A stretch of DNA of 23,141 nucleotides from an uncultured Porphyromonadaceae bacterium (GCA_900549445.1 UROS01000015.1:1-23141), one strand, 5' to 3'. Shown: positions 1 to 7,771, counted from the stretch's first letter. The notes: generated by a model from the sequence alone, not told the origin. A program made the numbers and translations.

Positions 1-297
1 GATGACCATGCTGCGGGAGTCGACCAGCTCGCGGGGGAGCAGGTTGTGGCAGTGGGGACACATTACATTGAACGCCTCGGCGCCGCAGGAGCATTTAGCG
101 GATTTGGGCACCCGGTCGAAAAGCCGGGCAAGCATAGAGCTCTGCTTAACGGCAGGAAGCTCCATGTGGGGCGACTTCCAGTGGGCGGTCAGCTCCTCGT
201 CGAGTTCGGGAGAGTGGGCACGTTTGTTGGAGCAGCGGAAGAGCACTTCACCGCGGCTGAACCGTTTGAAACAGTAGGGACAGGCTATGGAACTCAT
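1..297 (-). CDS. Zinc-ribbon protein, N-terminal part (probable TRAFAC-type GTPase), cut by window edge
   Basis: Partial gene: the first 99 codons are present and the rest lies beyond position 1. The start ATG (297-295) overlaps the TGA stop of the 960-aa gene (296-294) as ATGA, so the two are very probably translationally coupled. The visible part is cysteine-rich: C6-x2-C9 in CPYCFKRF, then C22 and H28, then C69, C71, C80 and C83 (CPHCHNLLP). This is a split double zinc ribbon. From memory of the family, this layout, ending in a CPxCH-x-LP segment followed by a hydrophobic strand, resembles the N-terminus of bacterial TRAFAC-clade GTPases, where a P-loop follows directly. The sequence breaks off at the start of that strand (SRSMVI), so the GTPase assignment is inference. 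Its place after GrpE, Hsp70 and the J-like protein suggests a role in the same complex. Confidence 0.75.
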   Translation of the reverse strand, partial: MSSIACPYCFKRFSRGEVLFRCSNKRAHSPELDEELTAHWKSPHMELPAVKQSSMLARLFDRVPKSAKCSCGAEAFNVMCPHCHNLLPRELVDSRSMVI

Positions 298-3176
298 TTT
301 ATCTTATGTGATTCGGGGGTTATTGACAGAAGCGGGGCACAGGAGCGGTCGGCGGCAATCAGACGGAAGTAGACGGGAGTGCTCTTGTCGCGCCTCGAGT
401 AGGAGAAATCAAAATCGGTGTCGGAACCGGGCCGGAGGTCGGAGGGGCTGATGGTGAGCACGGGGCGGGTGTTGACGAGGTCGACCGGCACGGAACCCTC
501 GCGCACAAGCAGCGCCAGCGCACACGGCAGGGCGGAATCGGCGCGGAGCGTGAGCGAGAAATCACTCCCTCCTACGAGTCCGAAGAACTTGGCTTTGCTC
601 TTTACATCTTCAAAATGGACCTTGGTGGCGGTGAGCGACAGGGTTTTCTCTACGGGGGAACTGAGCAGCGGGCCTTCGGGCGATTCGACAATCGATCTCA
701 CCGCTACGCTGACTGACGGTGTCCCGGCGGGGAAGTCTATGCGCAGTCTCGACGGTGACGACGAGGGGATGTCGCGGCTGACGGTACGGCCGGCGCCGAT
801 CTGCCATTCCACGCGCACGGCGGGGGTGGTGCCCCACTTCCAGCTGACATTGACGAAGTTATCGTTCTTGTCTATCGCTACCCCTTCCGGTTCCCTGACC
901 GACACAGCCTTTACCTGCTGACCGGCCACACCCATGCTGCCGACCACTGTCACGGGCAGATAGAAGCGCACGCCGCAGAAGTCCTTGCGCAGCTCCACCA
1001 TATTGCCGGAGAAGCTTACGGTGCGGGCGCGCAGGCGGTCTACGGCGAAAGTCTCGCCGAGGGTCTCGCGGAAAGGCGAGTCGGCCACATAGATGGCGAA
1101 CGCCCCCTTTGCGGGCGGGTTCCACGACAGACGCACGCGGTCGCCGAGGTCGGCGATGTCGAGTTTCACGGGGCGCGGAGGCGCCGTGGGCGACAGCGTG
1201 GTCTCCACACCCTGCGACTCCACGGTCTTGCCGCTGATGTCGCGGTAAAGTGTTACGAACTTATAGCGGTAAGGACGGTCGGGAGTGAGTCCGGTGTCTA
1301 TGTATACGCTTCCGCTGACGGTCTTCACCAGCGAACCGTCGCGGTAAAGATTGACGCCGACAGCGTTTTTGGGCAGACTGAAGCTGAACTTTATCTGATT
1401 CTGCTCAACGGCGGCGGCCACGTCGGAGAGCGAAATATCGTCGGCCACCATGACCGGCTGCGACGTGACGGCACCTTTGGGAGAGGCGGCGGAGTCATAA
1501 ACGGCAAACACGCCGTAGAAGCAGCTTGCGCCCGCGGGCAGACGGGAATCATCGATGCTGTTTCCGGCGGTCTCGCCTACGGCTGTTCCGTCGGAAACCG
1601 ACGACGGCCGGGAGCCTTCTTTCCTTACGACCTTATATTTTATATATGTATAGCTGCGCGCGGGCCAGCTTATGGTTGCGGAGCGGCCGCGCACCGATGC
1701 GGTGACCGACGCCGGGGGGGCGAGGGGTGTCTTGCGGATGCCGTCGAGCGCCTCGGGGCAGTCGGCAGCCTCGGCGAGCACCTTTGCGTAAGCATCCACA
1801 CGCATGTTTGGGTCGGAAGCGGAAGCCGCCTCGCCCAGAAGCTGACGGGCTTTCGCTACGGCCGATTCAGCACGGCTCACGAGGGGCTGGCACTCGGGCG
1901 TGAGAGGGATGGATTTCGATTTGGCGAGAGCGGCGAAGTATTTGCGCTGCTCCACGAGAGTCTTCAGCTCCTGAATTGCGGATGAGGCGGTGCGGCGGGC
2001 ATCGGCTATGCGCTTCTCCACCTGCGCGATAGGCTTGTAGCCGCGCCACTGGCGCGACGCGAGCGAGATGTAGCGCTCAGCCTCGCTGATGTTGCCGAAC
2101 GAGAGCGAGCGCTCGGCGTTTTCCACGTTTTTCATGGCCTCTGGCATCTCGCCGATGGGGAAACCGCACTTTTCGCAGCGGAGTTCCTTGTCGTTGTCGC
2201 TGATCCGTCCGCATCCGGGACACTCGACCGCAAAGGGCATGCCGCACGAGGTGCAGAGCTTGTTGCCTGCGGGGTTCACGGCTCCGCAGAAGCGGCATAC
2301 GCGGGTGTTGGTATTGCCCTTGAGCACGTTCAGCCTGTTGGCCGCGGCCTCGGTCATTATGAAGGATTCGGCGCGTTCAATGGAGATGCCTTTCCGCGTG
2401 CATGCTTCGAGAAGAGCCTCATACTGGGTCGGGGCTATCACGGTGGCGGCAGCGGCGATGTTCTTTATAAGCTCACGGATGGGGCCGAACACGCTGTTGG
2501 CGAGCGCCTTGTCGTAGCTGGCGCGGTTTGCGGGAGTGAGGAGCTGCGTGCGCGCCTGCCCCACGAGCTGGTTTATGAGCGTGCGCTCGTCGAGTGAGCC
2601 GGAGCTCTGCGCCGAGGCGTAGAGACGGTCGCACACCGCTTTGATCCGCTCGGGTTTCTCGCTCTGCGACACTCCGAGAAAGTCGTAAAGGTCACGTTTG
2701 CCGGCTTTTTCGAGGTAACCGGCAATGGTTTTCATCACACTGGGATCGGTTTCGCGTACCGAATTGTCCTCCTTGAAATTCGTGGTGGATTTGCCTTTGA
2801 CGGTGGCGCCGAGGAGCTTGAGAATCTCCTGTTCGGTCATACCGGGGTTCTCTTTGGCGAGGCGCTTGAGCTGCGCCTCCTCGATTTCGCCGTAGACCAC
2901 GTAAATGCCTGCGTTCTGGCGCAGGCGCTCAACGGCCTCTTCGCGCTGGCGGCGCGCGAGTTCAGCGTAGGCCGCCGCATGCTCGGCTATGAGCCGCGGG
3001 TTGCGGGCTATGGTTTCCTTGATATTCTTGAAATGCTGCCACCGCTCGGTGGCCGACGCACGTTTTGTGCGGAGTTTGTTGAGCTGCTCGATTTTTTTGT
3101 CGAGGGCGGCAAGCACCTGCGCCTCAGGCATAGGAGGAGTCAGCTCAAGATCCTGAAATATGTTGAAAGAGTCCAC
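294..3176 (-). CDS. 960-aa protein with J-like domain, double zinc ribbon and fibronectin-III-like modules
   Basis: No family name is certain. Residues 161-226 look like a J domain: DLYDFLGVSQSE opens it like the DxYxxLGV start of DnaJ, and LLTPANRASYDKAL closes it like the normal LxDPxxRxxYD end, but the HPD tripeptide between them is absent. Residues 4-70 may be a second, more degenerate J-like segment. Residues 294-337 carry two CxxC pairs each for two zinc ribbons (C294/C297/C308/C311 and C319/C322/C334/C337). Residues 345-480 are helical and TPR-like. Residues 483-850 hold about four beta-rich fibronectin-III-like modules (for example TISWPARSYTYIKYKVVRKE and VRLSWNPP), and the last 100 residues are also beta-rich. 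There is no signal peptide or membrane segment, so it should be cytoplasmic, which is unusual for FN3 proteins. It lies downstream of an Hsp70 and GrpE pair and is coupled to the next zinc-ribbon gene. Co-chaperone or scaffold is inference. Confidence 0.85.
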   Translation of the reverse strand: MDSFNIFQDLELTPPMPEAQVLAALDKKIEQLNKLRTKRASATERWQHFKNIKETIARNPRLIAEHAAAYAELARRQREEAVERLRQNAGIYVVYGEIEEAQLKRLAKENPGMTEQEILKLLGATVKGKSTTNFKEDNSVRETDPSVMKTIAGYLEKAGKRDLYDFLGVSQSEKPERIKAVCDRLYASAQSSGSLDERTLINQLVGQARTQLLTPANRASYDKALANSVFGPIRELIKNIAAAATVIAPTQYEALLEACTRKGISIERAESFIMTEAAANRLNVLKGNTNTRVCRFCGAVNPAGNKLCTSCGMPFAVECPGCGRISDNDKELRCEKCGFPIGEMPEAMKNVENAERSLSFGNISEAERYISLASRQWRGYKPIAQVEKRIADARRTASSAIQELKTLVEQRKYFAALAKSKSIPLTPECQPLVSRAESAVAKARQLLGEAASASDPNMRVDAYAKVLAEAADCPEALDGIRKTPLAPPASVTASVRGRSATISWPARSYTYIKYKVVRKEGSRPSSVSDGTAVGETAGNSIDDSRLPAGASCFYGVFAVYDSAASPKGAVTSQPVMVADDISLSDVAAAVEQNQIKFSFSLPKNAVGVNLYRDGSLVKTVSGSVYIDTGLTPDRPYRYKFVTLYRDISGKTVESQGVETTLSPTAPPRPVKLDIADLGDRVRLSWNPPAKGAFAIYVADSPFRETLGETFAVDRLRARTVSFSGNMVELRKDFCGVRFYLPVTVVGSMGVAGQQVKAVSVREPEGVAIDKNDNFVNVSWKWGTTPAVRVEWQIGAGRTVSRDIPSSSPSRLRIDFPAGTPSVSVAVRSIVESPEGPLLSSPVEKTLSLTATKVHFEDVKSKAKFFGLVGGSDFSLTLRADSALPCALALLVREGSVPVDLVNTRPVLTISPSDLRPGSDTDFDFSYSRRDKSTPVYFRLIAADRSCAPLLSITPESHKIK

Positions 3177-3216
3177 TGGTATATAAGGGGTTGTCTAAAC
3201 AGCTCCTAATCGGAAT

Positions 3217-3332
3217 ATTGTAGGGGCGCTATACTTAGCGCCCGCTGAGTCAGGGCATTTTCTTTCAGCTTCATATTGTTCCGGACGGGATACGTTTTGA
3301 TTCTGCGGGTGCTAGATATAGCGCCTCTACTG
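3217..3332. repeat. About 110-bp hairpin repeat, copy 1
   Basis: Starts with TATTGTA and an 8-bp perfect hairpin, GGGCGCTA-TACT-TAGCGCCC (3224-3243). It ends with an inverted, slightly imperfect copy of that hairpin (about 3308-3325) followed by CTACTG (3327-3332). The copy at 23006-23111 has the same end motifs and a similar interior (GCATTTTCTTTCAG and ACGTTTTGATTC here) but a completely different stem sequence. No coding capacity, so it is a non-autonomous, REP- or MITE-like element. Confidence 0.6.
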
Positions 3333-3419
3333 ATTTACAACACTTTAGCAGTGCCATATTTGCCTTTTGTTACTTGTAATTCCGATTTTTCGATGTTTAG
3401 AGGTTGTCTAATAACATAG

Positions 3420-3453
3420 CGTATTTCCCCCGCCGGAAAGCGGAGGAAATACG
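3420..3453 (-). terminator. Hairpin after the Hsp70 gene, weak terminator or mRNA stabiliser
   Basis: CGTATTTCCCCCGC (3420-3433) pairs with GCGGAGGAAATACG (3440-3453) with one mismatch and a 6-base loop, 20 bases past the Hsp70 stop. On the minus strand it is not followed by a run of T, so it is a poor intrinsic terminator. Partial termination or 3'-end protection that lowers expression of the downstream 960-aa gene relative to Hsp70 is inference. Confidence 0.45.
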
Positions 3454-3473
3454 GAAAGGGTTGTATTGGGAAA

Positions 3474-5099
3474 TCAGTTGCGCAGGGTCATGGTGTTGAC
3501 CTGGGTCTTGGCCTCGTCGACCATCTGCTCGGTCATGACGTTCTGGAGCTGCACTTCCATGTGGACGGTGCGGCCACCGGTCTCGTCCTTGGCGTCGATC
3601 GACATGAAACCTTCGGCGCTGATCTTGATGATGATGGAGATGGGAGCGCCGGCGGGCAGTCCGGAGGGAAGCGGCTCGAGCATGCCGTTGACGAGGGGAG
3701 TGTTGTCTTCGTCGGGCACGATGTTGTCGGGACCCTGATCCTGCTTGTAGTCATTCTCAAAAAGCTCGATATGAACCTGAGTCTGGTTGGGCGACACTGT
3801 GTAGGCGTTGATTACCTTATCCAGCGGAATCGTTGACTGCTTGAAGATTACGTTGTAGACGTGGGTGATTTCGGGGTGATTGTCTTCGGCGAAACGGATG
3901 CCGTAGCTCTTCGACACGACGTTGCGGATTTCGAGGGGTGCGGGGGCGCCTGCGCCCGGGCCGAGGCCGAAGCCGTGGCCTCCTTTAGCTTTCTCTTTTT
4001 CGGGGTCGAGGCCTTTCTTCTCGCACTCTTTCATGAATTCGTTCCACTCGGCGATGTTCGCGCCGAAAATAGCGGCACCCTTGGCCACCGATTCATCGGG
4101 TTCGTGGACTTCGATGGGGGTGTCGGGGAATTCCCGAGCGAGGCGCTCCTTGATCTGGGGCATCTTAGTGGAACCACCCACGAGGAGGATTTTGTCGATT
4201 TTGGTGACGCCTTTCTTCGCGGCGTCGGCAATAGTCTCGCGGGTCTTGTCGACGGTGCTCTGGAGCAGGCCGGCGGTGAGGGTGTCGAACTGCTCGCGGG
4301 TGAGTTCGATGCGCTCGCCTTCAAAGCGGATAGCCACCGATTCGCGCTGCGAGAGCTGCTTCTTTGCGGTCTCCGACTTGAGTTCGAGGTCGCCGAGCAT
4401 CACGGGATCTTCGAGAATCGAGTCGGCGTTGCCGCCGGTTGCGGAGCAGTACTGGTCGACGATGTAGTTGGTGATGATTTCGTCCCAGTCCTTGCCGCCG
4501 AGGTGGTGGTCACCGCCGGTGGCGGCCACGTCGATTACACCGGGCTTCACGGAGATGATGGTCACGTCGAACGTACCGCCGCCGAGGTCATAGACCATCA
4601 CGGTCTGCTCGCCCTCGGCCTTGAGGCCGTAGGAAATGGCGGCGGCAGTGGGCTCCTGAAGGATTGCGAGCACGTTGAGACCGGCAATCTCGCCTGCTTT
4701 CTTCGTTGCCTCCTTGGCGTCGAGACCGAAGTAGGCGGGGCAGGTGATGACCACATCTTTCACCTCTTCCTTGAGGGTGAGCGATGCGTCGGCCGCAAGT
4801 TTTTTCAGGATGAGAGCCGACACGGTCTCAGGCTGATATTCCTGGCCGTTGGCGCTGAAGGTGAAGTCGCGGCTTCCCATCTGGCGTTTAACGGCGGAGC
4901 ACACGAGCTCGGGGTCGGAGGCGAGAGCCTCTTTGGCCACCTGGCCTACCGAAAAGTTATCGGCGGTCTCGAAGAACACCACCGAGGGGGTGACAGGCGA
5001 GTTCTCCTGGTTAGCAACGGTTACGGGTTTGCCATACTCGTCTAAGTATGCGATGCACGAATAGGTCGTGCCGAGGTCGATACCGAAAATTTTTCCCAT
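3474..5099 (-). CDS. Lidless Hsp70 (DnaK-family) chaperone, 541 aa
   Basis: The nucleotide-binding domain (about 1-350) is intact: phosphate-1 motif GIDLGTTYSCIAY at 6-18, the CPAYFGLDAKEATKKAG segment at 120-136, LQEPTAAAISYG at 147-158, phosphate-2 motif VYDLGGGTFDVT at 169-180, and adenosine motif ILLVGGSTKMPQI at 304-316. After residue 350 comes a charged helix and a Gly/Pro/Ala linker (about 370-387) in place of the usual hydrophobic DnaK linker. A beta substrate-binding-like domain spans about 388-520. The chain then ends, so the alpha-helical lid of canonical DnaK (about 638 aa) is missing, as is the EEVD-like acidic tail. ATP-dependent folding or remodelling by a specialised paralogue is inferred. 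It lies 25 bp after the grpE-like gene and is surely co-transcribed with it. It is unlikely to be the housekeeping DnaK of this organism. Confidence 0.93.
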   Translation of the reverse strand: MGKIFGIDLGTTYSCIAYLDEYGKPVTVANQENSPVTPSVVFFETADNFSVGQVAKEALASDPELVCSAVKRQMGSRDFTFSANGQEYQPETVSALILKKLAADASLTLKEEVKDVVITCPAYFGLDAKEATKKAGEIAGLNVLAILQEPTAAAISYGLKAEGEQTVMVYDLGGGTFDVTIISVKPGVIDVAATGGDHHLGGKDWDEIITNYIVDQYCSATGGNADSILEDPVMLGDLELKSETAKKQLSQRESVAIRFEGERIELTREQFDTLTAGLLQSTVDKTRETIADAAKKGVTKIDKILLVGGSTKMPQIKERLAREFPDTPIEVHEPDESVAKGAAIFGANIAEWNEFMKECEKKGLDPEKEKAKGGHGFGLGPGAGAPAPLEIRNVVSKSYGIRFAEDNHPEITHVYNVIFKQSTIPLDKVINAYTVSPNQTQVHIELFENDYKQDQGPDNIVPDEDNTPLVNGMLEPLPSGLPAGAPISIIIKISAEGFMSIDAKDETGGRTVHMEVQLQNVMTEQMVDEAKTQVNTMTLRN

Positions 5100-5124
5100 G
5101 TTGTATTTATGTGTTTAAGATTGA

Positions 5125-5862
5125 TCATGCGGGTTTATATTTTGAAATCACCACCATTTCGGGGCGTACGATGGAGCCGTTCCAGCGGTAGCCCTGACGG
5201 ACGCGGGCGATGATGCGCTTGTCGTCGGCCTCCACGGAGGTCGGTTCGGTGCGGACTGCGCGCTGCGTGCGGGGGTCGAACACCTCGGTGGGGTCGGTAT
5301 AGAGCTCCACGCCGTTGTTTTCGAGGATATCCTCGAGGTCGAGCGGGAGATTGTTGATGAACTTGCGCATTTTGTCGGGATCCGACTCGGTGGGGTTGTT
5401 TTCGAGGCGGGTAATGAAGGTGTTGGTGTCGTCGAGCAGGCTTATGGCGGCTGTGACGAACGGCTTCATTATCTTTGCGTAAAGGTCGTTTTTATAGGTG
5501 GCGAGTTCGGCATACATCTTGTCGAACAGTTCGTCTTTGTGCTTGTCGTAGGCTATGCGGTCGTCGAATTTGGCGTTGAGAGCCTCGAGCATCCGCACTA
5601 TTTCCGAAAGGTCGGCTGAGGCGGGAGCGGGAGCGGGTTCATCCGGTGTGTCGGACCGGTCCGACAGATCTGACTGGTCTGACCCGTCAGGATCCGGCGA
5701 AGAGAAAAGAGGAGCCGGCTCCTCCTCGTGAGGCTGCGGCACCTCGGTTTCGTCCTGAGGGATTTCGGGCTCCGGCGAAGGCGCGGGCGCAGGTTCGGGC
5801 TGACCTTCCGGCGTGAAGTCGGGAGTCTCGAATCTGAAGTCTGAAGTGTTGTCTGCAATCAT
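5125..5862 (-). CDS. grpE: GrpE-family nucleotide exchange factor with long acidic N-terminus
   Basis: 245 aa. The C-terminal 60 residues carry the GrpE signature: FDPRTQRAV at 195-203, then RIIARVRQGYRWNG and RPEMVVISKYK, matching the usual FDPxxHEAV...GYxxxGRVxRPAxVxV, with Gln in place of the common His. A helical coiled-coil region covers about 84-185, as in GrpE. Residues 1-83 are disordered, rich in Pro, Glu and Asp, and contain an SDQSDLSDRSD run coded by a 9-bp tandem DNA repeat. GrpE proteins release ADP from Hsp70, and the partner is presumably the lidless Hsp70 encoded 25 bp downstream. Housekeeping grpE in this phylum usually adjoins dnaJ, so this is likely a paralogue dedicated to this cluster. 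It is the first gene of the minus-strand set. The start at 5862 is the only ATG that keeps the whole open frame. Confidence 0.88.
   Translation of the reverse strand: MIADNTSDFRFETPDFTPEGQPEPAPAPSPEPEIPQDETEVPQPHEEEPAPLFSSPDPDGSDQSDLSDRSDTPDEPAPAPASADLSEIVRMLEALNAKFDDRIAYDKHKDELFDKMYAELATYKNDLYAKIMKPFVTAAISLLDDTNTFITRLENNPTESDPDKMRKFINNLPLDLEDILENNGVELYTDPTEVFDPRTQRAVRTEPTSVEADDKRIIARVRQGYRWNGSIVRPEMVVISKYKPA
5650..5690. repeat. 9-bp tandem repeat inside the grpE-like gene
   Basis: About four and a half 9-base units of the form GTCYGACNN: GTCGGACCG, GTCCGACAG, ATCTGACTG, GTCTGACCC, GTCAGG. The period is a multiple of three, so copy-number change keeps the frame and only lengthens the Ser-Asp-x run (protein residues about 60-71). 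The first two units form an exact 16-bp palindrome (5650-5665). Confidence 0.7.
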
Positions 5863-6027
5863 GGTGGTCAGATTATCTGGACCCGGTGTGTGTTCACTGT
5901 GTTATGAATAATTGAATGAAGAGCAGAGGTTTTGCCCGGGTCGCGTCAACATCGCCTGTACTCTCTATCGCGGGGGTGCAGAGAAGTGACATTCGGGGTG
6001 TGTGTTCCGGCAATCCCATCTGCGTTG

Positions 6028-6035
6028 CAAAGATA
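6028..6035 (-). promoter_or_regulatory. Probable promoter -7 box for the chaperone cluster
   Basis: On the minus strand this reads TATCTTTG, an exact fit to the Bacteroidota TAnnTTTG element. No good TTTG -33 element is seen 19-21 bases upstream, so the call rests on the -7 box and its position in a divergent gap. Confidence 0.45.
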
Positions 6036-6154
6036 GCGTTTTTTAAATCGAATTGTAGTTAATTATTGTTAATTGCAGTACACGATGACAATCTGCCTGC
6101 CGTGTTAAGTTAATTTACAATAAACAAAGTAGTCTGCCTCACACGAAAAAAATG

Positions 6155-6162
6155 TAACTTTG
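6155..6162 (+). promoter_or_regulatory. Probable promoter -7 box for gpmI
   Basis: TAACTTTG followed by CA, an exact Bacteroidota -7 element, 74 bases before the gpmI ATG. The -33 element is weak. The A-rich stretch before the ATG (AACTTAAAACAATATT) without Shine-Dalgarno is typical of the phylum. Confidence 0.55.
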
Positions 6163-6236
6163 CAACCGGAAACCGGCCGGCAGCATGACCTCCGGTTACC
6201 GCATATTCAGAATTCAACTTAAAACAATATTGCATC

Positions 6237-7751
6237 ATGGCTAAAAAAGCTTTGTTAATGATTCTCGACGGTTGGGGCATCGGCAACCACACCAAGAGCG
6301 ACGTGATTTACTCAACCCCCACCCCCTACTGGGACTATCTTCTTAAAACGTATCCCCACTCCGAGCTTCAGGCCTCGGGCGAGAACGTGGGTCTGCCCGA
6401 CGGCCAGATGGGCAACAGCGAGGTGGGTCACCTCAACATCGGCGCCGGACGGGTGGTTTATCAGGATCTCGTGAAAATCAACAAGGCAATCCGCGAAAAC
6501 ACCATTCAGGAAAATCCTGAAATCGTGTCGGCATTCTCCTACGCCCGCGACAACGGCAAAGCCATCCATTTCATGGGTCTGACCTCCAACGGCGGCGTGC
6601 ACTCCTCGCTCGACCACCTCTTCGCGCTCTGCGACATCGCCAAGTCCTACGGCCTTGAGAAAGTATACATCCACTGCTTCATGGACGGCCGCGACACCGA
6701 CCCGCGCAGCGGCAAGGGCTTCATCGAGCAGGTGCAGAACCACTGCGCCGGAAGCACCGGCGTGATCGCCTCGATCATCGGCCGCTACTACGCCATGGAC
6801 CGCGACAAGCGCTGGGAGCGCGTGAAAGTGGCCTACGACCTTCTCGTCAATGGCGAGGGCGAGCAGGCCACCGACATGGTGAACGCAATGCAGGAGTCGT
6901 ATGACAACGACGTGACCGACGAGTTCGTAAAACCCATCAACAACGCCACCGTCGACGGCACAATCAAGGAAGGCGACGCCGTGATCTTCTTCAACTACCG
7001 CAACGACCGCGCCAAAGAGCTTACCATAGCCCTGACCCAGCACGACATTCCCGAAGCCGGCATGAAGACCATCCCCGGCCTGCAGTACTACTGCATGACT
7101 CCCTACGACGCTTCGTTTACCGGCGTGCATATCCTCTTCCCGAAAGAAAACGTGGAGAACACCCTCGGCGAATACCTCTCCGGACTCAGCAAGAAGCAGC
7201 TCCACATAGCCGAGACCGAGAAATACGCCCACGTCACCTTCTTCTTCAACGGCGGCCGCGAAGCCCCCTACGAAGGCGAGGAGCGCATACTCGTGGCTTC
7301 GCCCAAGGTAGCCACCTACGACCTCAAGCCCGAAATGAGCGCATTTGAGGTGAAAGACAAGCTCGTGGAGGCCATCGAAAGCGAGAAATTCGACTTTATC
7401 GTGGTCAACTACGCCAACGGCGACATGGTGGGACACACCGGCGTATATGAGGCCATCGAAAAGGCCGTCAAGGCTGTGGACGAATGCGTGAAAGACACCG
7501 TGGAGGCCGCCAAGAAGTCGGGTTATGAGGTGATCATCATCGCCGACCACGGCAATGCCGACAATGCCATCAACCCCGACGGCACCCCCAACACCGCCCA
7601 CTCGCTCAACCCGGTGCCCTGCGTCTACGTGACCGACCGCAAGGACGCCACGGTAGCCGACGGACGTCTCGCCGACGTGGCTCCCACTATCCTGAAGATA
7701 ATGGGTCTGCCCCAGCCCAAGGAAATGACCGGCAAAGCCCTCATCGGCTGA
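6237..7751 (+). CDS. gpmI: 2,3-bisphosphoglycerate-independent phosphoglycerate mutase
   Basis: Converts 3-phosphoglycerate to 2-phosphoglycerate in glycolysis and gluconeogenesis using two metal ions and a phosphoserine intermediate. At 504 aa it has normal family length. The first metal ligand is D11 in MILDGWG and the catalytic serine is S61 in GQMGNSEVGHLNIGAGR. H122 (GGVHS), D150 and R152 (FMDGRDT) fit substrate-binding positions, NYRNDR lies in the transferase domain, and NYANGDMVGHTG and IIIADHGNAD supply the remaining metal ligands. It appears to be a single-gene unit with its own promoter and a strong terminator right after it. Codon use is like the genes downstream. Nothing is missing. 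Confidence 0.98.
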   Translation: MAKKALLMILDGWGIGNHTKSDVIYSTPTPYWDYLLKTYPHSELQASGENVGLPDGQMGNSEVGHLNIGAGRVVYQDLVKINKAIRENTIQENPEIVSAFSYARDNGKAIHFMGLTSNGGVHSSLDHLFALCDIAKSYGLEKVYIHCFMDGRDTDPRSGKGFIEQVQNHCAGSTGVIASIIGRYYAMDRDKRWERVKVAYDLLVNGEGEQATDMVNAMQESYDNDVTDEFVKPINNATVDGTIKEGDAVIFFNYRNDRAKELTIALTQHDIPEAGMKTIPGLQYYCMTPYDASFTGVHILFPKENVENTLGEYLSGLSKKQLHIAETEKYAHVTFFFNGGREAPYEGEERILVASPKVATYDLKPEMSAFEVKDKLVEAIESEKFDFIVVNYANGDMVGHTGVYEAIEKAVKAVDECVKDTVEAAKKSGYEVIIIADHGNADNAINPDGTPNTAHSLNPVPCVYVTDRKDATVADGRLADVAPTILKIMGLPQPKEMTGKALIG

Positions 7752-7771
7752 TGCAGGCTCTTTGCCCGGAT

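Larger units (their letters stand above)
3177..3473. other. 297-bp gap inside the Hsp70 cluster, mostly repeat DNA
   Basis: No gene and no TAnnTTTG promoter was seen for the minus-strand gene that follows. The gap holds a strong hairpin just past the Hsp70 stop and a roughly 110-bp structured repeat, both listed separately. The repeat is bracketed by a 9-bp inverted repeat (AATCGGAAT at 3208-3216, ATTCCGATT at 3379-3387) and a 10-bp direct repeat (GGTTGTCTAA at 3189-3198 and 3402-3411). The 960-aa gene is therefore probably read through from upstream. Confidence 0.6.
5863..6236. other. 374-bp divergent intergenic region
   Basis: Separates the minus-strand chaperone cluster from plus-strand gpmI. 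Apart from one promoter-like box for each direction (listed separately) it is AT-rich around 6040-6130 with no open frame of coding character, no hairpin with a T run and no RNA gene that I recognise. The leader of the grpE-like gene would be about 150 bases long. Confidence 0.5.

Noticed and set aside
46..372. Short plus-strand frames at the left edge
   Set aside because: The minus strand reads a zinc-ribbon protein coupled by ATGA to its neighbour, which explains the region better.
3861..5045. Long plus-strand open frame (394 aa) opposite the Hsp70 gene
   Set aside because: It is the antisense of a clear Hsp70; the translation is a Gly/Val/His/Asp-rich shadow with no motif.
5650..5690. 9-bp repeats as the start of a CRISPR array
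   Set aside because: Units are contiguous without spacers and lie in frame within a coding gene.
6312..7601. Minus-strand open frame of 429 aa opposite gpmI
   Set aside because: Antisense shadow of a fully conserved enzyme; Val/His/Gly-rich with no domain.
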